NCBI GenBank assembly: GCA_002083475.1
Contig: LWDI01000107.1
Location: 1-41,245 of the forward strand
Source: Proteobacteria bacterium SG_bin5
GTDB taxonomy: Bacteria; Pseudomonadota; Alphaproteobacteria; Sphingomonadales; Sphingomonadaceae
DNA length: 41,245 nt
Reading direction: 5' to 3'
This document shows positions 1 through 9,565 of the stretch, piece after piece. Position 1 is the first letter of the stretch. Every line of letters starts with the position of its first letter. The notes beneath the pieces are model-generated. The model did not search any database and had not been told where the DNA came from. It was given only the letters and a program-made list of their open reading frames with translations. The translations under genes and the position numbers were made by a program.

Positions 1-1900
1 TCGGGAAATTGGCGGTCGCGCCGCGCACGCGCGTATCGCTATAGCTCACGGTGAAATCGAGATCGGTCTTTTCCCAGGGCTTGAGCGTTAACCCCAGCCG
101 TTGGGTGCGCCGGTTGCTCGCGACGAGGCCGGGATTGCCGCCGCTCACCAAGGTCACGGTCGCGTTCGCGCCGCGGACGTAATCGAAGATGCGCACATTG
201 GGGGTAGCGATCACCGGATTGCCGAGTTGCTGCACGCTCGGCGCCTGGTCCTGCTCGGTCACCTGGCCGATCAGCCGCACCGGCTCGATCGGCGACCAGT
301 TGAAGCCATAGCCGAGCGTGCGCAACAGCCCGAAGTCGGACAAGCCGTCATAGCCCAGATTCACATTGGCCGAGAGATTGCCGATCGCCTCCAGAAAATG
401 CTCGCGGCGGCTGGTGATCGGCACTTCGAAGCTGAAATTGCCGTTGGCGATCGATCGCCCCAGCCGCACCGATTGGGCGATGCCGCCGCGCACCGAATCG
501 GCGTCGATGAGCAGGCTCTGCCCGCCCGCGCGGAAGGTCGCGGCGAGCCGCCCGGCGGGCAGGCGCAGCAGCGTGCCATTCGCCAGCAGATCGACCCCGC
601 CCGTCGTCACGCTCGAAAAGGCCTGGTTCACCGGCAGCGCGGCAAGATCGGTTGGGGTGAGCGGACCATAGGGATTGGCGCGCGGATCGCGCGCGTCGAG
701 CCGCGCCTGGAAGCCGCTCGCATCGAGCCCGACGTCGGTGAGCGTCGCCGTATCGGTGCGGTCGAAAGTGCCGGTGAAGGTCCATTGCCAGCGCCCGACG
801 CGGCCGTTGAGCGTGGTGCCGAGATGGCCGGTGATGCTGTTGGTGCCCTGTTGCAGCGGCGCGAAACCGGCGGGCGCGCGGCTGAGCGTCACCGGCTGCG
901 CGAAGGGCGAGAAGGCCCCGCCCGCGGGCAGATTGAACGCAACGCTCGGCAGGCCGAACAGGCCGCGGCTGTCGCTCGTCTGCACTTGGGTGTTCACGGT
1001 TGCCGAGACGTCGCCGAAGATCGTCGTCGCATAGACGCTGTTGATCTGGAAGCTGCGGCTCGCCGGCAGCAAGGTGCGAAACGGGCGCGGATCGGTGACG
1101 CTCGGATTATTGGCGCCCGCGACGAAATCGGCGAGCGTGGGCACGGTCGTCGCGGCGCTCGCGGGCACGGCGGCGACGGTCACATTCTGCCCGGCGAGCG
1201 CGGAAAGGCGCGGATCGATCGCCGCGCCGCCCGCGCTGATGTTGCCCACCGCCGAGGCGAGCCCGGGGGTGAAGGCGACGCCGCGCTCGGCCTCGGTGAG
1301 CGCCGAGGTTTCGCTATATTCGAGGTGAACGGTGAAGCGCCCCTCGCGGGTGATCTTGAGCAGATCGAGTTGGCCGCCCGGCGTCGCGGTGCCGCCGTCG
1401 GTCGCGGCGCGCGCCGAAAGCTCGGTCGTCACCGCGCGAAACCGTGGGCGCAGCACGAAATTGATCACGCGCTGATCGGCGCGATAGCCATAGCTGAGCG
1501 CGACTTCCTCGGGCAGGATATCGACCCGCAGGATCGCCTCGGCCGGGAGATCGCGGATTTCCTGGAAGCCCGAGATGCGCTTGCCGTTGAGCAGCACCAC
1601 CGGCGGCCCGCTCGACACCGCCGAGCGCAATTGCGGGCCGAGTTCGGTGAGCAGATCGGCGACCGAGCTCACGCCATAGGAGCGGATGTCGGCGGGCGAG
1701 AGCGATTGATCCGGCGGAATATCGCCGATCACCGCCCCCGGCAAATTGCGCCCGGCGGTGACGACGACATCCTCTTCCTCGCCGCTCTCGGGCTGGGCAG
1801 CGGGGGCTTGGGTACGCGGGCGCACCGGCGCGGGCGCGGGCGCTTGCGGGGCGCTCGCCTGGGCGGCAACCGCCATCGCCAGCCATGCGGAGACGCTCAT
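1..1900 (-). CDS. TonB-dependent receptor, partial (C-terminus beyond the window)
   Basis: The minus-strand frame stays open for 633 codons from the ATG at 1900 to the left edge. The start is a short hydrophobic leader (MSVSAWLAMAVAAQASA), then a Pro/Ala-rich linker and an acidic patch before 'DVVVTAGR', which resembles a TonB-box/plug entry. A plug-like segment follows ('SSVADLLTELGPQLRS', 'VVLLNGKRISGFQEI', 'VDILPEEVALSYGY', 'VINFVLRPRF'). The rest is alternating beta-barrel-like sequence such as 'TDLDFTVSYSDT'. By family it should be an outer-membrane TonB-energised importer; the substrate cannot be read from the sequence. A purine-rich GGGAGAAAAAGGG lies just before the ATG. It is divergent from the RND efflux operon and shares a ~160-bp control region. 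The barrel C-terminus is missing from the window. Confidence 0.8.
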   Translation of the reverse strand, partial: MSVSAWLAMAVAAQASAPQAPAPAPVRPRTQAPAAQPESGEEEDVVVTAGRNLPGAVIGDIPPDQSLSPADIRSYGVSSVADLLTELGPQLRSAVSSGPPVVLLNGKRISGFQEIRDLPAEAILRVDILPEEVALSYGYRADQRVINFVLRPRFRAVTTELSARAATDGGTATPGGQLDLLKITREGRFTVHLEYSETSALTEAERGVAFTPGLASAVGNISAGGAAIDPRLSALAGQNVTVAAVPASAATTVPTLADFVAGANNPSVTDPRPFRTLLPASRSFQINSVYATTIFGDVSATVNTQVQTSDSRGLFGLPSVAFNLPAGGAFSPFAQPVTLSRAPAGFAPLQQGTNSITGHLGTTLNGRVGRWQWTFTGTFDRTDTATLTDVGLDASGFQARLDARDPRANPYGPLTPTDLAALPVNQAFSSVTTGGVDLLANGTLLRLPAGRLAATFRAGGQSLLIDADSVRGGIAQSVRLGRSIANGNFSFEVPITSRREHFLEAIGNLSANVNLGYDGLSDFGLLRTLGYGFNWSPIEPVRLIGQVTEQDQAPSVQQLGNPVIATPNVRIFDYVRGANATVTLVSGGNPGLVASNRRTQRLGLTLKPWEKTDLDFTVSYSDTRVRGATANFP

Positions 1901-1970
1901 GCCCTTTTTCTCCCGATTCCGGCGGCGCGCGATCGCGCTTCGCCGAGCCCGTGCAACAGCCGCAGAAGGC

Positions 1971-2010
1971 TTGTTCCGCAACGGAAAAATTGTCGCAACT
2001 TTGTCGCAAC
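1971..2010. promoter_or_regulatory. Three near-identical TTGT(n)CGCAAC boxes in the divergent control region
   Basis: TTGTTCCGCAAC at 1971-1982 is followed by TTGTCGCAAC at 1990-1999 and 2001-2010. The last two are spaced 11 bp apart, about one helical turn. Each box has TTG/CAA dyad character. They lie between the TonB receptor and the efflux operon, so they are candidate operator sites for one or both. No regulator gene is visible nearby. Confidence 0.4.
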
Positions 2011-2058
2011 GCTGATTTAGGGGGCGCGTCGTCGAAACTTTCGATTAAGGAAGCCGGC

Positions 2059-3267
2059 GTGCTGAGTCCGATCCTTCCGGTCCGGCGGAACCTGCCGGGC
2101 GTCGCCCTGTTGTTGCCGCTCGCCTTGCTCGCCGGATGCGGCGGGGGGCCATCCCCCGACGCGCGCCGCGCCAAGCGCACACCGACCGTGGGCTATGTGG
2201 TGATGAAGCCGACCACGGCCGCGCAGACGACCGAGCTCACCGGGCGCGTCACCGCTTATGAGACGAGCCAAGTCCGCCCGCAGGTGTCGGGGCTCATCCT
2301 GCGGCGGATGTTCACCGAAGGCGCGTTGGTGCGCCAGGGCCAGACGCTTTACGAGATCGACCCCAGCCTGTTCGTCGCCGCCGCCAATCAGGCGCGCGCC
2401 AATCTGCAGGCGGCGCAAGCCCAGGCCGAGGCGGCGCGGGTGCAGGCCGAGCGCTTCAAGCCGCTCGCCGAAATCCAGGCGGTGAGCGCGCAGGATTATA
2501 CCAACGCGGTGGCGAGCGCGCGCCAGAGCGCGGCGCTGGTCGCCCAGGCGCGCGCGGCGCTGCAAACCGCGCAAGTCAATCTGCGCTTCACCCGCGTACC
2601 CGCGCCGATCAGCGGGCGAATCGGGCGCTCGCTCTTCACCCAGGGCGCGCTGGTCACCGCCAATCAGGCCGATCCGCTCGCGCTGATCCAGCGGCTCGAT
2701 CCGATCTTCGTCGACATTCAGCAGTCGAGCGGCGATCTGCTCGCGCTGCGCCGCGCGCTCGCGAGCGGCGGCGTGCTGCCGACCAAGGCGCGCGTCACGC
2801 TCAAGCTCGAGGACGGCACCGATTATGGCGAGACCGGCGAGGTCGAATTCACCGAGGTGACGGTCGATCCGGCGACGGGCACCGTCACCTTGCGCGCGCG
2901 CTTCGCCAATCCGCGCGGCATCTTGCTCCCCGGCATGTTCGTGCGCGCGCAATTCGCGCAAGGAGTCGCGACGGGTGTGTTCCTGGTGCCGCAACAGGGG
3001 CTGACGCGCGACGCCAAGGGCAATGCGACCGTGCTGCTGCTGGGGCCGGGCAACAAACCGGTCGAGCGCGCGGTGGTCGCGCCGCGCACCCAGGGCGCCT
3101 ATTGGGTGGTGACGCAGGGACTGAAAGCCGGCGACCGGGTGATCACCGAAGGCCTGCTCGCCGCCAAGCCCGGCATGGCGGTGAAGGCGGTGCCGGCGGG
3201 CAGCCCGCAGCGGATCAAGCCGCCCACCAAGGGGCAAGGCGCGCCCGGCGGCGGCGGGCGGGGTTGA
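2059..3267 (+). CDS. RND efflux periplasmic adaptor (membrane fusion protein), lipoprotein
   Basis: 402 aa, MexA/AcrA family. I chose the GTG at 2059 because AAGGAAG sits at 2047-2053 and the product then begins with a clean lipoprotein signal (hydrophobic stretch ending LLAGC, Cys27). Upstream codons in this frame look non-coding. Features seen in order: 'VRPQVSGLILRRMF' lipoyl/barrel-sandwich half, an alanine/glutamine-rich helical hairpin ('ARANLQAAQAQAEAARVQAE'), the second lipoyl half 'VPAPISGRIGRS', then beta-barrel and membrane-proximal segments ending in a Gly-rich tail. It links the inner-membrane pump to the outer-membrane channel encoded immediately downstream. The pump gene begins 5 bp after its stop, so the two are surely co-transcribed. 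Confidence 0.93.
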   Translation: MLSPILPVRRNLPGVALLLPLALLAGCGGGPSPDARRAKRTPTVGYVVMKPTTAAQTTELTGRVTAYETSQVRPQVSGLILRRMFTEGALVRQGQTLYEIDPSLFVAAANQARANLQAAQAQAEAARVQAERFKPLAEIQAVSAQDYTNAVASARQSAALVAQARAALQTAQVNLRFTRVPAPISGRIGRSLFTQGALVTANQADPLALIQRLDPIFVDIQQSSGDLLALRRALASGGVLPTKARVTLKLEDGTDYGETGEVEFTEVTVDPATGTVTLRARFANPRGILLPGMFVRAQFAQGVATGVFLVPQQGLTRDAKGNATVLLLGPGNKPVERAVVAPRTQGAYWVVTQGLKAGDRVITEGLLAAKPGMAVKAVPAGSPQRIKPPTKGQGAPGGGGRG

Positions 3268-3271
3268 CCCG

Positions 3272-6200
3272 TTGATTTCGCGCATCTTCATCGATCGGCC
3301 GATCTTCGCTTGGGTGATCGCGATCCTGATCATGCTGCTCGGCATCGGCGCGGCGACGACGCTGCCGATCGAGCAATATCCCGATGTCGCCCCGCCCCAA
3401 GTGAACATCCGCGCGACCTATCCGGGCGCCTCGGCCGACACGCTGGAGAATAGCGTCACCCAAGTGATCGAGCAGCAGCTGACCGGGATCGACGGGCTGC
3501 TCTATTTCAGCGCCTCGTCCAGCTCGCGCGGGCAAGTGTCGATCTCGGCGACCTTCGACAAGGGCACCAACCCCGATATCGCCCAGGTGCAGGTGCAGAA
3601 CCGCGTGCAACAGGCGCTGCCCCGCCTGCCCCAGCCGGTGCAGCAACAAGGCGTGACGGTCACCAAATCGAACCCCGACTTCCTGCTGATCTTCGCGGTG
3701 TATGACACGACCGACAAGCGCACCAACCAGGACGTGTCGGATTATCTGGTCAGCAACCTGCAAGATCCGATCGGCCGCGTGCCCGGCGTGGGCGACACCA
3801 ATGTGTTCGGCGCGCAATATGCGATGCGCATTTGGCTGCTGCCCGATCGCCTCGCCGCCTATCAGCTGATCCCGGGCGACGTGATCGCGGCGGTGCAGGC
3901 GCAGAATACCGAGATCGCCGCGGGCGAAATCGGCGGCCAGCCCGCGCCCGCGGGGCAGATGCTCAACGCGACCGTCACCGCCCAGTCGCGGCTGCAAACC
4001 CCCGCGCAATTCGCGAACATCATCCTGAAGACGACGCCGGCGGGCGCGATCGTGAAGTTGAAGGACGTCGCGCGGGTCGAGCTGGGCTCCGAAAATTACA
4101 CGGTGCGCAGCCGGATCAACGGCCATCCCGGCGCCGGCTTCGCGGTGTCGCTCGCCCCCGGCGCCGACGCGCTCTCCACCGCCGAGCTGGTGAAGGCGAA
4201 AGTGCAAGAGCTCACCCGCTCGATGCCTGCGGGCTTCGCGGTCGATTACCCCTCGGACTCGACCGAATTCATCAAGCTATCGATCGAGGAAGTCGTCTGG
4301 ACGCTGGTCGAGGCGGTGATCCTGGTGATCATCGTGATGTTCGTCTTCCTCCAAAGCTGGCGCGCGACGCTCATTCCCACGATCGCGGTGCCGGTGGTGT
4401 TGCTCGGCACTTTCGCGGTGTTCGCGGCGCTGGGCTTCACGATCAACACGCTCACTTTGTTCGGGCTGGTGCTCGCGATCGGGCTGCTGGTCGACGACGC
4501 GATCGTCGTCGTCGAGAATGTCGAGCGGCTGATGGAGGAAAATCCGGGGATGAGCCCGCGCGAGGCGACGATCAAATCGATGGAGGAGATCAACATCGCC
4601 CTCATCGCGATCGCGCTGGTGCTGTCGGCGGTGTTCCTGCCGCTCGCTTTCTTCGGCGGCTCGACCGGGGTGATCTATCGCCAATTCTCGATCACCATCG
4701 TCTCGGCGATGATCCTGTCGGTGGTGGTCGCGCTGGTCCTATCGCCCGCGCTCACCGCGACGCTGCTGCGCGCCAAGAGCCATGAACCGCCCAAGGGCTT
4801 TTTCGGGCGCTTCCAGCAAAGCTTCAACCGCCGTTTCGACAAGATGAGCAGCGGCTATGCCGGCGCCATCCCCAAGATCGTCGATCGCAAATTCCTGTTC
4901 CTGCTGATCTATGCCGGGGTCGTCGCGCTGCTCGCGCTGATGTTCCTGCGCTTGCCGACGGGCTTCCTGCCGACCGAGGATCAGGGCGCGCTGCAGCTGC
5001 AATTCACTTTGCCGCCGGGCGCGACGGTCACGCGCACGGGCGAAGTGCAGCAGGCGGTCGAGCGCTATTTCTTCACGCAGGAAAAGGCCAATGTCGACGC
5101 CATGCTCACCGTCAGCGGCGGCGGCGGCGGCGGCGCGGCGGGGCAGAACCAGGGGCGCGGCTTCATCTCGCTCGCCGATTGGGCCGAGCGCAAGGGGCGC
5201 GACAATTCGGCCGACGCGATCGCGCTGCGCGCCACGCAAGCCTTCGCGAATATTCGCGACGCGCGCGTGAACGTGCTGGTGCCGGGCGCGATCCGCGGGC
5301 TCGGCCAGTCGAACGGCTTCACGATGGAGTTGCTCAATTCGGGCGGCCTCTCGCGCGAGCAGTTCGAGGCGGTGCGCGACCGGTTGTTCGCCGAAGCCGC
5401 CGCCGATCCGGTGCTGGCGCAGGTCCGCCTGACCGAGCTCGACGATCAACCGACGCTCAAGGTCGATCTCGATCAGCAGAAGATGCAAGTGATGGGCATC
5501 GCCCAGGGCGACGTGAACAACACGCTCTCGACCGCCTGGGGCGGGCGCTATGTCAATGATTTCAACGATCGCGGCCGGGTAAAGCGCGTCTTCGTGCAGG
5601 GTGACGCCAATTATCGCTCGGCGCCCGAGGATTTGGAGCAATGGTTCGTGCGCGGCGCGAACGGGGCGATGGCGCCCTTCTCCTCCTTCGCAAAGATCGG
5701 CTGGTCGAGCGCGCCGCCCTCGCTCTCGCGCTTCAACGGCGTCGCTTCCTATGAGTTCAACGGCCAAGCGGCGCCGGGGCGCAGCTCGGGCGAGGCGATG
5801 AACCGGATCGAGGCGCTCGCCGCCAAATATCCCGGCACCTCGATCGCCTGGGCGGGGCTCAGCTATCAGGAGCGGCTGTCGTCGGGCCAGGCGCCCTATC
5901 TCTATGCGCTGGCGCTGCTCGTCGTGTTCCTGTGTCTTGCCGCGCTTTACGAAAGCTGGACGATCCCGATCGCGGTGCTGCTCATCATCCCCTTGGGGCT
6001 GGTGGGCGCGGTGTTCGCGGTGACGCTTCGCGGGCTGGTCAACGACGTTTATCTCCAGATCGGGCTGCTGACGACGATGGGGCTCGCCGCCAAGAACGCG
6101 ATCCTGATGATCGAATTCGCCGAGGCCGCCGAGAAACAGGGCAAGCGCGTGATCGAGGCGGCGATCGAGGCGGCGCGCATCCGCTTGCGCCCGATTTTGA

Positions 6201-6433
6201 TGACCAGCCTGGCGCTGATCTTCGGCGTGTTGCCGCTTGCGATTTCGACCGGGGCGGGCGCCAATTCGCGGATCGCGATCGGCACGGCGGTGATCGGCGG
6301 GATGCTGACCGCGACCTTGCTCGCGGTGTTCTACATCCCGCTGTTCTTCGTGATCGTGCGCCGCACCTCGCGCGACGCGCTCAAGCGGCTCCACCATGAG
6401 CCCAAGCCCCCCACCCAAGGCGCGCCGGCATGA
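3272..6433 (+). CDS. RND multidrug efflux permease, AcrB/MexB (HAE1) family
   Basis: 1053 aa, full family length, starting at TTG 3272 with the canonical opening 'ISRIFIDRPIFAWV'. Proton-relay residues are present: Asp408 and Asp409 in 'GLLVDDAIVVVEN' (TM4) and Lys941 in 'GLAAKNAILMIEFA' (TM10). The periplasmic porter and docking halves are duplicated as usual, and a glycine run (SGGGGGGGAAG) lies in the second porter region. By family it is a proton-driven trimeric pump exporting hydrophobic drugs, detergents or solvents; the specific substrate is unknown. The stop overlaps the next ATG (ATGA at 6430-6433), indicating translational coupling with the outer-membrane channel. Confidence 0.95.
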   Translation: MISRIFIDRPIFAWVIAILIMLLGIGAATTLPIEQYPDVAPPQVNIRATYPGASADTLENSVTQVIEQQLTGIDGLLYFSASSSSRGQVSISATFDKGTNPDIAQVQVQNRVQQALPRLPQPVQQQGVTVTKSNPDFLLIFAVYDTTDKRTNQDVSDYLVSNLQDPIGRVPGVGDTNVFGAQYAMRIWLLPDRLAAYQLIPGDVIAAVQAQNTEIAAGEIGGQPAPAGQMLNATVTAQSRLQTPAQFANIILKTTPAGAIVKLKDVARVELGSENYTVRSRINGHPGAGFAVSLAPGADALSTAELVKAKVQELTRSMPAGFAVDYPSDSTEFIKLSIEEVVWTLVEAVILVIIVMFVFLQSWRATLIPTIAVPVVLLGTFAVFAALGFTINTLTLFGLVLAIGLLVDDAIVVVENVERLMEENPGMSPREATIKSMEEINIALIAIALVLSAVFLPLAFFGGSTGVIYRQFSITIVSAMILSVVVALVLSPALTATLLRAKSHEPPKGFFGRFQQSFNRRFDKMSSGYAGAIPKIVDRKFLFLLIYAGVVALLALMFLRLPTGFLPTEDQGALQLQFTLPPGATVTRTGEVQQAVERYFFTQEKANVDAMLTVSGGGGGGAAGQNQGRGFISLADWAERKGRDNSADAIALRATQAFANIRDARVNVLVPGAIRGLGQSNGFTMELLNSGGLSREQFEAVRDRLFAEAAADPVLAQVRLTELDDQPTLKVDLDQQKMQVMGIAQGDVNNTLSTAWGGRYVNDFNDRGRVKRVFVQGDANYRSAPEDLEQWFVRGANGAMAPFSSFAKIGWSSAPPSLSRFNGVASYEFNGQAAPGRSSGEAMNRIEALAAKYPGTSIAWAGLSYQERLSSGQAPYLYALALLVVFLCLAALYESWTIPIAVLLIIPLGLVGAVFAVTLRGLVNDVYLQIGLLTTMGLAAKNAILMIEFAEAAEKQGKRVIEAAIEAARIRLRPILMTSLALIFGVLPLAISTGAGANSRIAIGTAVIGGMLTATLLAVFYIPLFFVIVRRTSRDALKRLHHEPKPPTQGAPA

Positions 6434-7872
6434 GGGGCGCGGCGCTGATCCTGGTCGCGCTGCTCGGCGGCTGCTCCTTCGTGCCGCGCTATCAGCGCCC
6501 GGCGGCGCCGGTGCCCGTCGCCTGGCCGAGCGGCGATGCGTACCGTGCCAACAGCGCCGGGCTCGCCCGCGTCGATTATCGCGACATTTTCCGCGACCCG
6601 CGCCTGCAACGCGTGATCGAGCGCGCTCTTACCAACAGCCGCGATCTGCGCGTCGCCTTCGCCAATATCGAGGCGGCGCGCGCCCAGCTGCGTATCCAGC
6701 GCGCGCAGAATTTCCCGACGATCAACACCAACAACACGGTCAGCTTCGTCGACCCCGGCACCGGGCGATCGAACAATAATGGCGCGCCGGTCGTCGGCGG
6801 GCAGCGCACCAATTACTCGCTCAACCTGGGCGCGACGCAATTCGAGATCGATTTGTTCGGCCGCGTCGCCGCGCTCACTTTGGCGGCGAAGAACCAATAT
6901 TTCGCGAGCGAGGCGGGCGCGCGCGCGACGCGGCTGGTGCTGGTGGGCGACGTCGCCAATGCCTGGCTGCAATATGGCGCCGACAAATCGCTGCTCGCGC
7001 TCGCCGAGCAGACCGCCAAGGTCGCCGAGGAGAGCGTGCGCCTCACCCGCGCGCGCGTCGATGGCGGGGTCGCGCCGCGCACTGATTTGACCCAGGCCGA
7101 GCAGACGCTCGAGACCGCGCGGGCGAATGCCGCCAATCAGCGCACCCTGGTCGCGCAGGACGTCAACGCGCTGCAATTGCTGGTCGGGGCGAGCGTGCCG
7201 GCCGAGGATCTCCCCGGCTCGATCGAGGAGACTTTGCCCCAGCTCGCCGAACTCCCCGCCGGACTCGATTCGAGCGTGTTGCTGCGCCGGCCCGATGTGG
7301 TGCAGGCCGAATATCAGCTGCTCTCGGCCAATGCCCAGATCGGCGCGGCGCGCGCGGCGCTCTTCCCGCGGCTGACGCTGACGGGCATCGCCGGGCTCGC
7401 CTCGAACAATTTGACCAATTTATTCACCACCAACGCGTTCAATTACACCGCGACGCCGGGCATCAGCTATCCGGTGTTCGCCGGCGGCGCGGGGCGGGCC
7501 GGCGTCGCCCAGGCGCGCGCCCAGTTCGACGCGGCGCTCGCGACTTACGAGCAGACGATCCAGACCGCGTTCCGTGAAGTCGCCGACGCGCTCGCCCGGC
7601 GCGGCACCATCGCGGAGCAATTGCGCGCGCAGGAGCAATTGACCCGCGCCGCCGAGGAGACCTTCCGGCTTTCGGGCGCGCGCTATCGCGGCGGGGTCGA
7701 TACCTATCTCACCAATCTCGACGCGCAGCGCACGCTCTATCAGGCGCAACAGGGGCTGGTGAACACGCGGCTGATCGCGGCGACCAATTTGGTCGCGCTC
7801 TACCGCACGCTCGGCGGCGACACGCTGATCGACGCGACCCCGCAAGGGCCGGTGCCGGCGGCGGGCAAATAG
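6430..7872 (+). CDS. RND efflux outer-membrane channel lipoprotein (NodT/OprM family)
   Basis: 480 aa. It begins with a lipoprotein signal (LLGGC, Cys15) followed by 'FVPRYQRPAAPVP', typical of OprM-like factors. Two outer-membrane-efflux repeats are visible, each with long alanine/glutamine-rich helices: 'LRVAFANIEAARAQLRIQ' in the first half, and 'LRRPDVVQAEYQLLSANAQI' and 'YEQTIQTAFREVADALA' in the second. By family it forms the trimeric TolC-like exit duct. It overlaps the pump gene by 4 bp and is the last gene of the operon. A hairpin shared with the convergent MATE gene follows. Confidence 0.94.
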   Translation: MRGAALILVALLGGCSFVPRYQRPAAPVPVAWPSGDAYRANSAGLARVDYRDIFRDPRLQRVIERALTNSRDLRVAFANIEAARAQLRIQRAQNFPTINTNNTVSFVDPGTGRSNNNGAPVVGGQRTNYSLNLGATQFEIDLFGRVAALTLAAKNQYFASEAGARATRLVLVGDVANAWLQYGADKSLLALAEQTAKVAEESVRLTRARVDGGVAPRTDLTQAEQTLETARANAANQRTLVAQDVNALQLLVGASVPAEDLPGSIEETLPQLAELPAGLDSSVLLRRPDVVQAEYQLLSANAQIGAARAALFPRLTLTGIAGLASNNLTNLFTTNAFNYTATPGISYPVFAGGAGRAGVAQARAQFDAALATYEQTIQTAFREVADALARRGTIAEQLRAQEQLTRAAEETFRLSGARYRGGVDTYLTNLDAQRTLYQAQQGLVNTRLIAATNLVALYRTLGGDTLIDATPQGPVPAAGK

Positions 7873-7904
7873 AACACCCCCGTCGCCCCGGCGAACGCCA
7901 GGGT

Positions 7905-7924
7905 GGCGCATTTCTCAATGCGCC
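7905..7924. terminator. Hairpin between convergent efflux genes
   Basis: GGCGCATT (7905-7912), loop TCTC, AATGCGCC (7917-7924) form a perfect 8-bp stem. It overlaps the stop codon and final codons of the minus-strand MATE gene and lies 32 bp past the end of the RND operon. It could act as a two-way terminator. There is no T-run on either side, so confidence is modest. Confidence 0.4.
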
Positions 7925-9303
7925 ATCACCGCCCCGCCCTCGGTCTTGATCGACAAGCGATCGCGCCGGCTCCAGCGCGCGAGCATCATCACCGCCACCA
8001 CCGCGAGCCCGAGCGCCAAGCCCCACCAAATCCCGAGCCCCGCCCAGCGCAAATGGAAGCCGAGCCAGAGCGACGTCCCCAGGCCGACCACCCAATAGCC
8101 GATCAACGCGAAGAACATCGGCACGGTCGTATCCTGCAAGCCGCGCAGCGCCCCCGCCCCCACCGCTTGCGCGCCATCGACCAGCTGGAACACCGCCGCC
8201 ACCCCCAGATAGGCGACCGCGAGCCGAAACACCTCGGCATTGGCGGCGTCGCGCGCGAGGAAGGCGGCGACGAAGACCTCGGGCACCGCGAGCATCACCG
8301 CGCCGCACGCCGCCATGAAGCCGGTGCCGAGCGCGATCGCGGTCCACCCCGCGCGGCCGATCGCGGCGCGGTCCTCACGCCCGAGCGCGAGCCCGACGCG
8401 CACCGTCGCCGCCTGGGCGATGCCCAGCGGCACCATGAAGGTCGTGCTCGCGATCTGGATCGCGATCGCATGCGCGGCGAGCGGGGCGGTGCCGAACAGC
8501 CCCATCAGGAAAACGGCGGCGTTGAACACCGTCACTTCCAGCCCGAGCGTCACCGCGATCGGCCCGCCGAGCCGCCACAGCGCGGCATAACGCGGCCAAT
8601 CGGCGTGCCACCAGCGGCCGAATAGGTGATAGCGCCGAAAGCGCGGATGGAACTGGATCACCAGCGCGAGCGCCAGGAACAGGAAGCTCTGCGTCAGGCT
8701 GCTCCCCAGCCCCGCCCCGACCACGCCGAGCGCGGGCAGCCCGAAATGGCCGAAGATCAGCCCATAGTTGAGCACCGCGTTGAAGACGACCGCGATCACC
8801 GCCACCGCGAGCGACCAAAAGGGCCGTTCGAGCGCCGCCAGAAACCCGCGCAGCACCAGATAGAAGCACGCCGGCAACAGCCCCCACATGATCGCGCGCA
8901 CGAACGCCGTCGCCTCGCGCGCGAGATCGGGCGCCTGCCCCAGCGCCATCAGCAGCACATCGGCATGCCACAGGATCGCCCAGGCGGGCAGGCAGAGGCT
9001 GACGCTCACCCACAGCCCCTGGCGCACCGTGCGCCGCACCTCGCGCACGCTGTGGCGCCTGGCGCCCAGCTCGCGCGCGAGCATCGGCGAAACGGCGGTC
9101 ACCACCCCCACCGCGAAGATCAGGAACGCGACATAAAGATTCGCGCCCAGCGCTCCCGCCGCCAGACTCGGCGCGCCGCGCCAGCCGAGCAGCAGCACGT
9201 CGGTCGATTGGATCGCCTGTTGGGTGAGATTGGTGAGCACGAGCGGCGCGGCGAGCCGGCAGGTCGCGGCGAATTCTCGGGTCCAGGCGCGCCGCGCGGT
9301 CAT
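7915..9303 (-). CDS. MATE family efflux transporter (NorM-like)
   Basis: 462 aa, about 12 hydrophobic membrane segments in two homologous halves. Family features seen: 'EFAATCRLAAPLVLTNLTQQ' at the N-terminus, 'LNYGLIFGHFGLPALGVVGAG' mid-protein, and 'VFQLVDGAQAVGAGALRGLQD' near the end of the second half, a well-known MATE signature. It should be a Na+ or H+ antiporter exporting cationic compounds. I chose the ATG at 9303 (MTARRAWTREF); a further 24 in-frame residues upstream are Pro/Arg/Ala-rich and look non-coding. No clear ribosome-binding site is visible. It is convergent with the RND operon. Confidence 0.92.
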   Translation of the reverse strand: MTARRAWTREFAATCRLAAPLVLTNLTQQAIQSTDVLLLGWRGAPSLAAGALGANLYVAFLIFAVGVVTAVSPMLARELGARRHSVREVRRTVRQGLWVSVSLCLPAWAILWHADVLLMALGQAPDLAREATAFVRAIMWGLLPACFYLVLRGFLAALERPFWSLAVAVIAVVFNAVLNYGLIFGHFGLPALGVVGAGLGSSLTQSFLFLALALVIQFHPRFRRYHLFGRWWHADWPRYAALWRLGGPIAVTLGLEVTVFNAAVFLMGLFGTAPLAAHAIAIQIASTTFMVPLGIAQAATVRVGLALGREDRAAIGRAGWTAIALGTGFMAACGAVMLAVPEVFVAAFLARDAANAEVFRLAVAYLGVAAVFQLVDGAQAVGAGALRGLQDTTVPMFFALIGYWVVGLGTSLWLGFHLRWAGLGIWWGLALGLAVVAVMMLARWSRRDRLSIKTEGGAVMAH

Positions 9304-9392
9304 GCGCGGGGGCTTAGCGGCGGGCGGCGCGCGGGGAAAGAGCGGGGGCGGCGCGCGAGCGCGCGCTACGCCCAATCAGAACCGCCTCCCAT

Positions 9393-9479
9393 CCGTTCGT
9401 GCTGAGCTTGTCGAAGCACCGTTCTTCTTGTCGACCGTCGTTGAGAAGTACGGCCCTTCGACACGCTCAGGGCGAACGG
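9393..9479. repeat. Paired inverted palindromic repeat, 'CCGTTCG...GTCGAAG' type (intergenic copy)
   Basis: The left arm begins CCGTTCGTGCTGAGCTTGTC (9393) and continues to GAAGCACC. The right arm ends CTCAGGGCGAACGG (9479) and is the inverse of the same unit (CTTCGACACGCTCAG). About 30 bp separate the arms. The same arrangement recurs in frame inside dnaE at 17320-17402. The gene-free stretch 9304-9565 otherwise holds nothing I can identify. Confidence 0.8.
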
Positions 9480-9565
9480 TTTGGCGCTCGATGCCGAATG
9501 AACGCACGGTGCTCTAAGTGGCGCTGACCTCCTTTAAAGCCAATCGTCGCCCCGTCACCTCGTGC

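Noticed and set aside
101..2020. Long plus-strand open frame (639 codons) opposite the TonB receptor
   Set aside because: Arg/Ala/Gly-rich low-complexity product with no family features. The minus frame encodes a coherent receptor.
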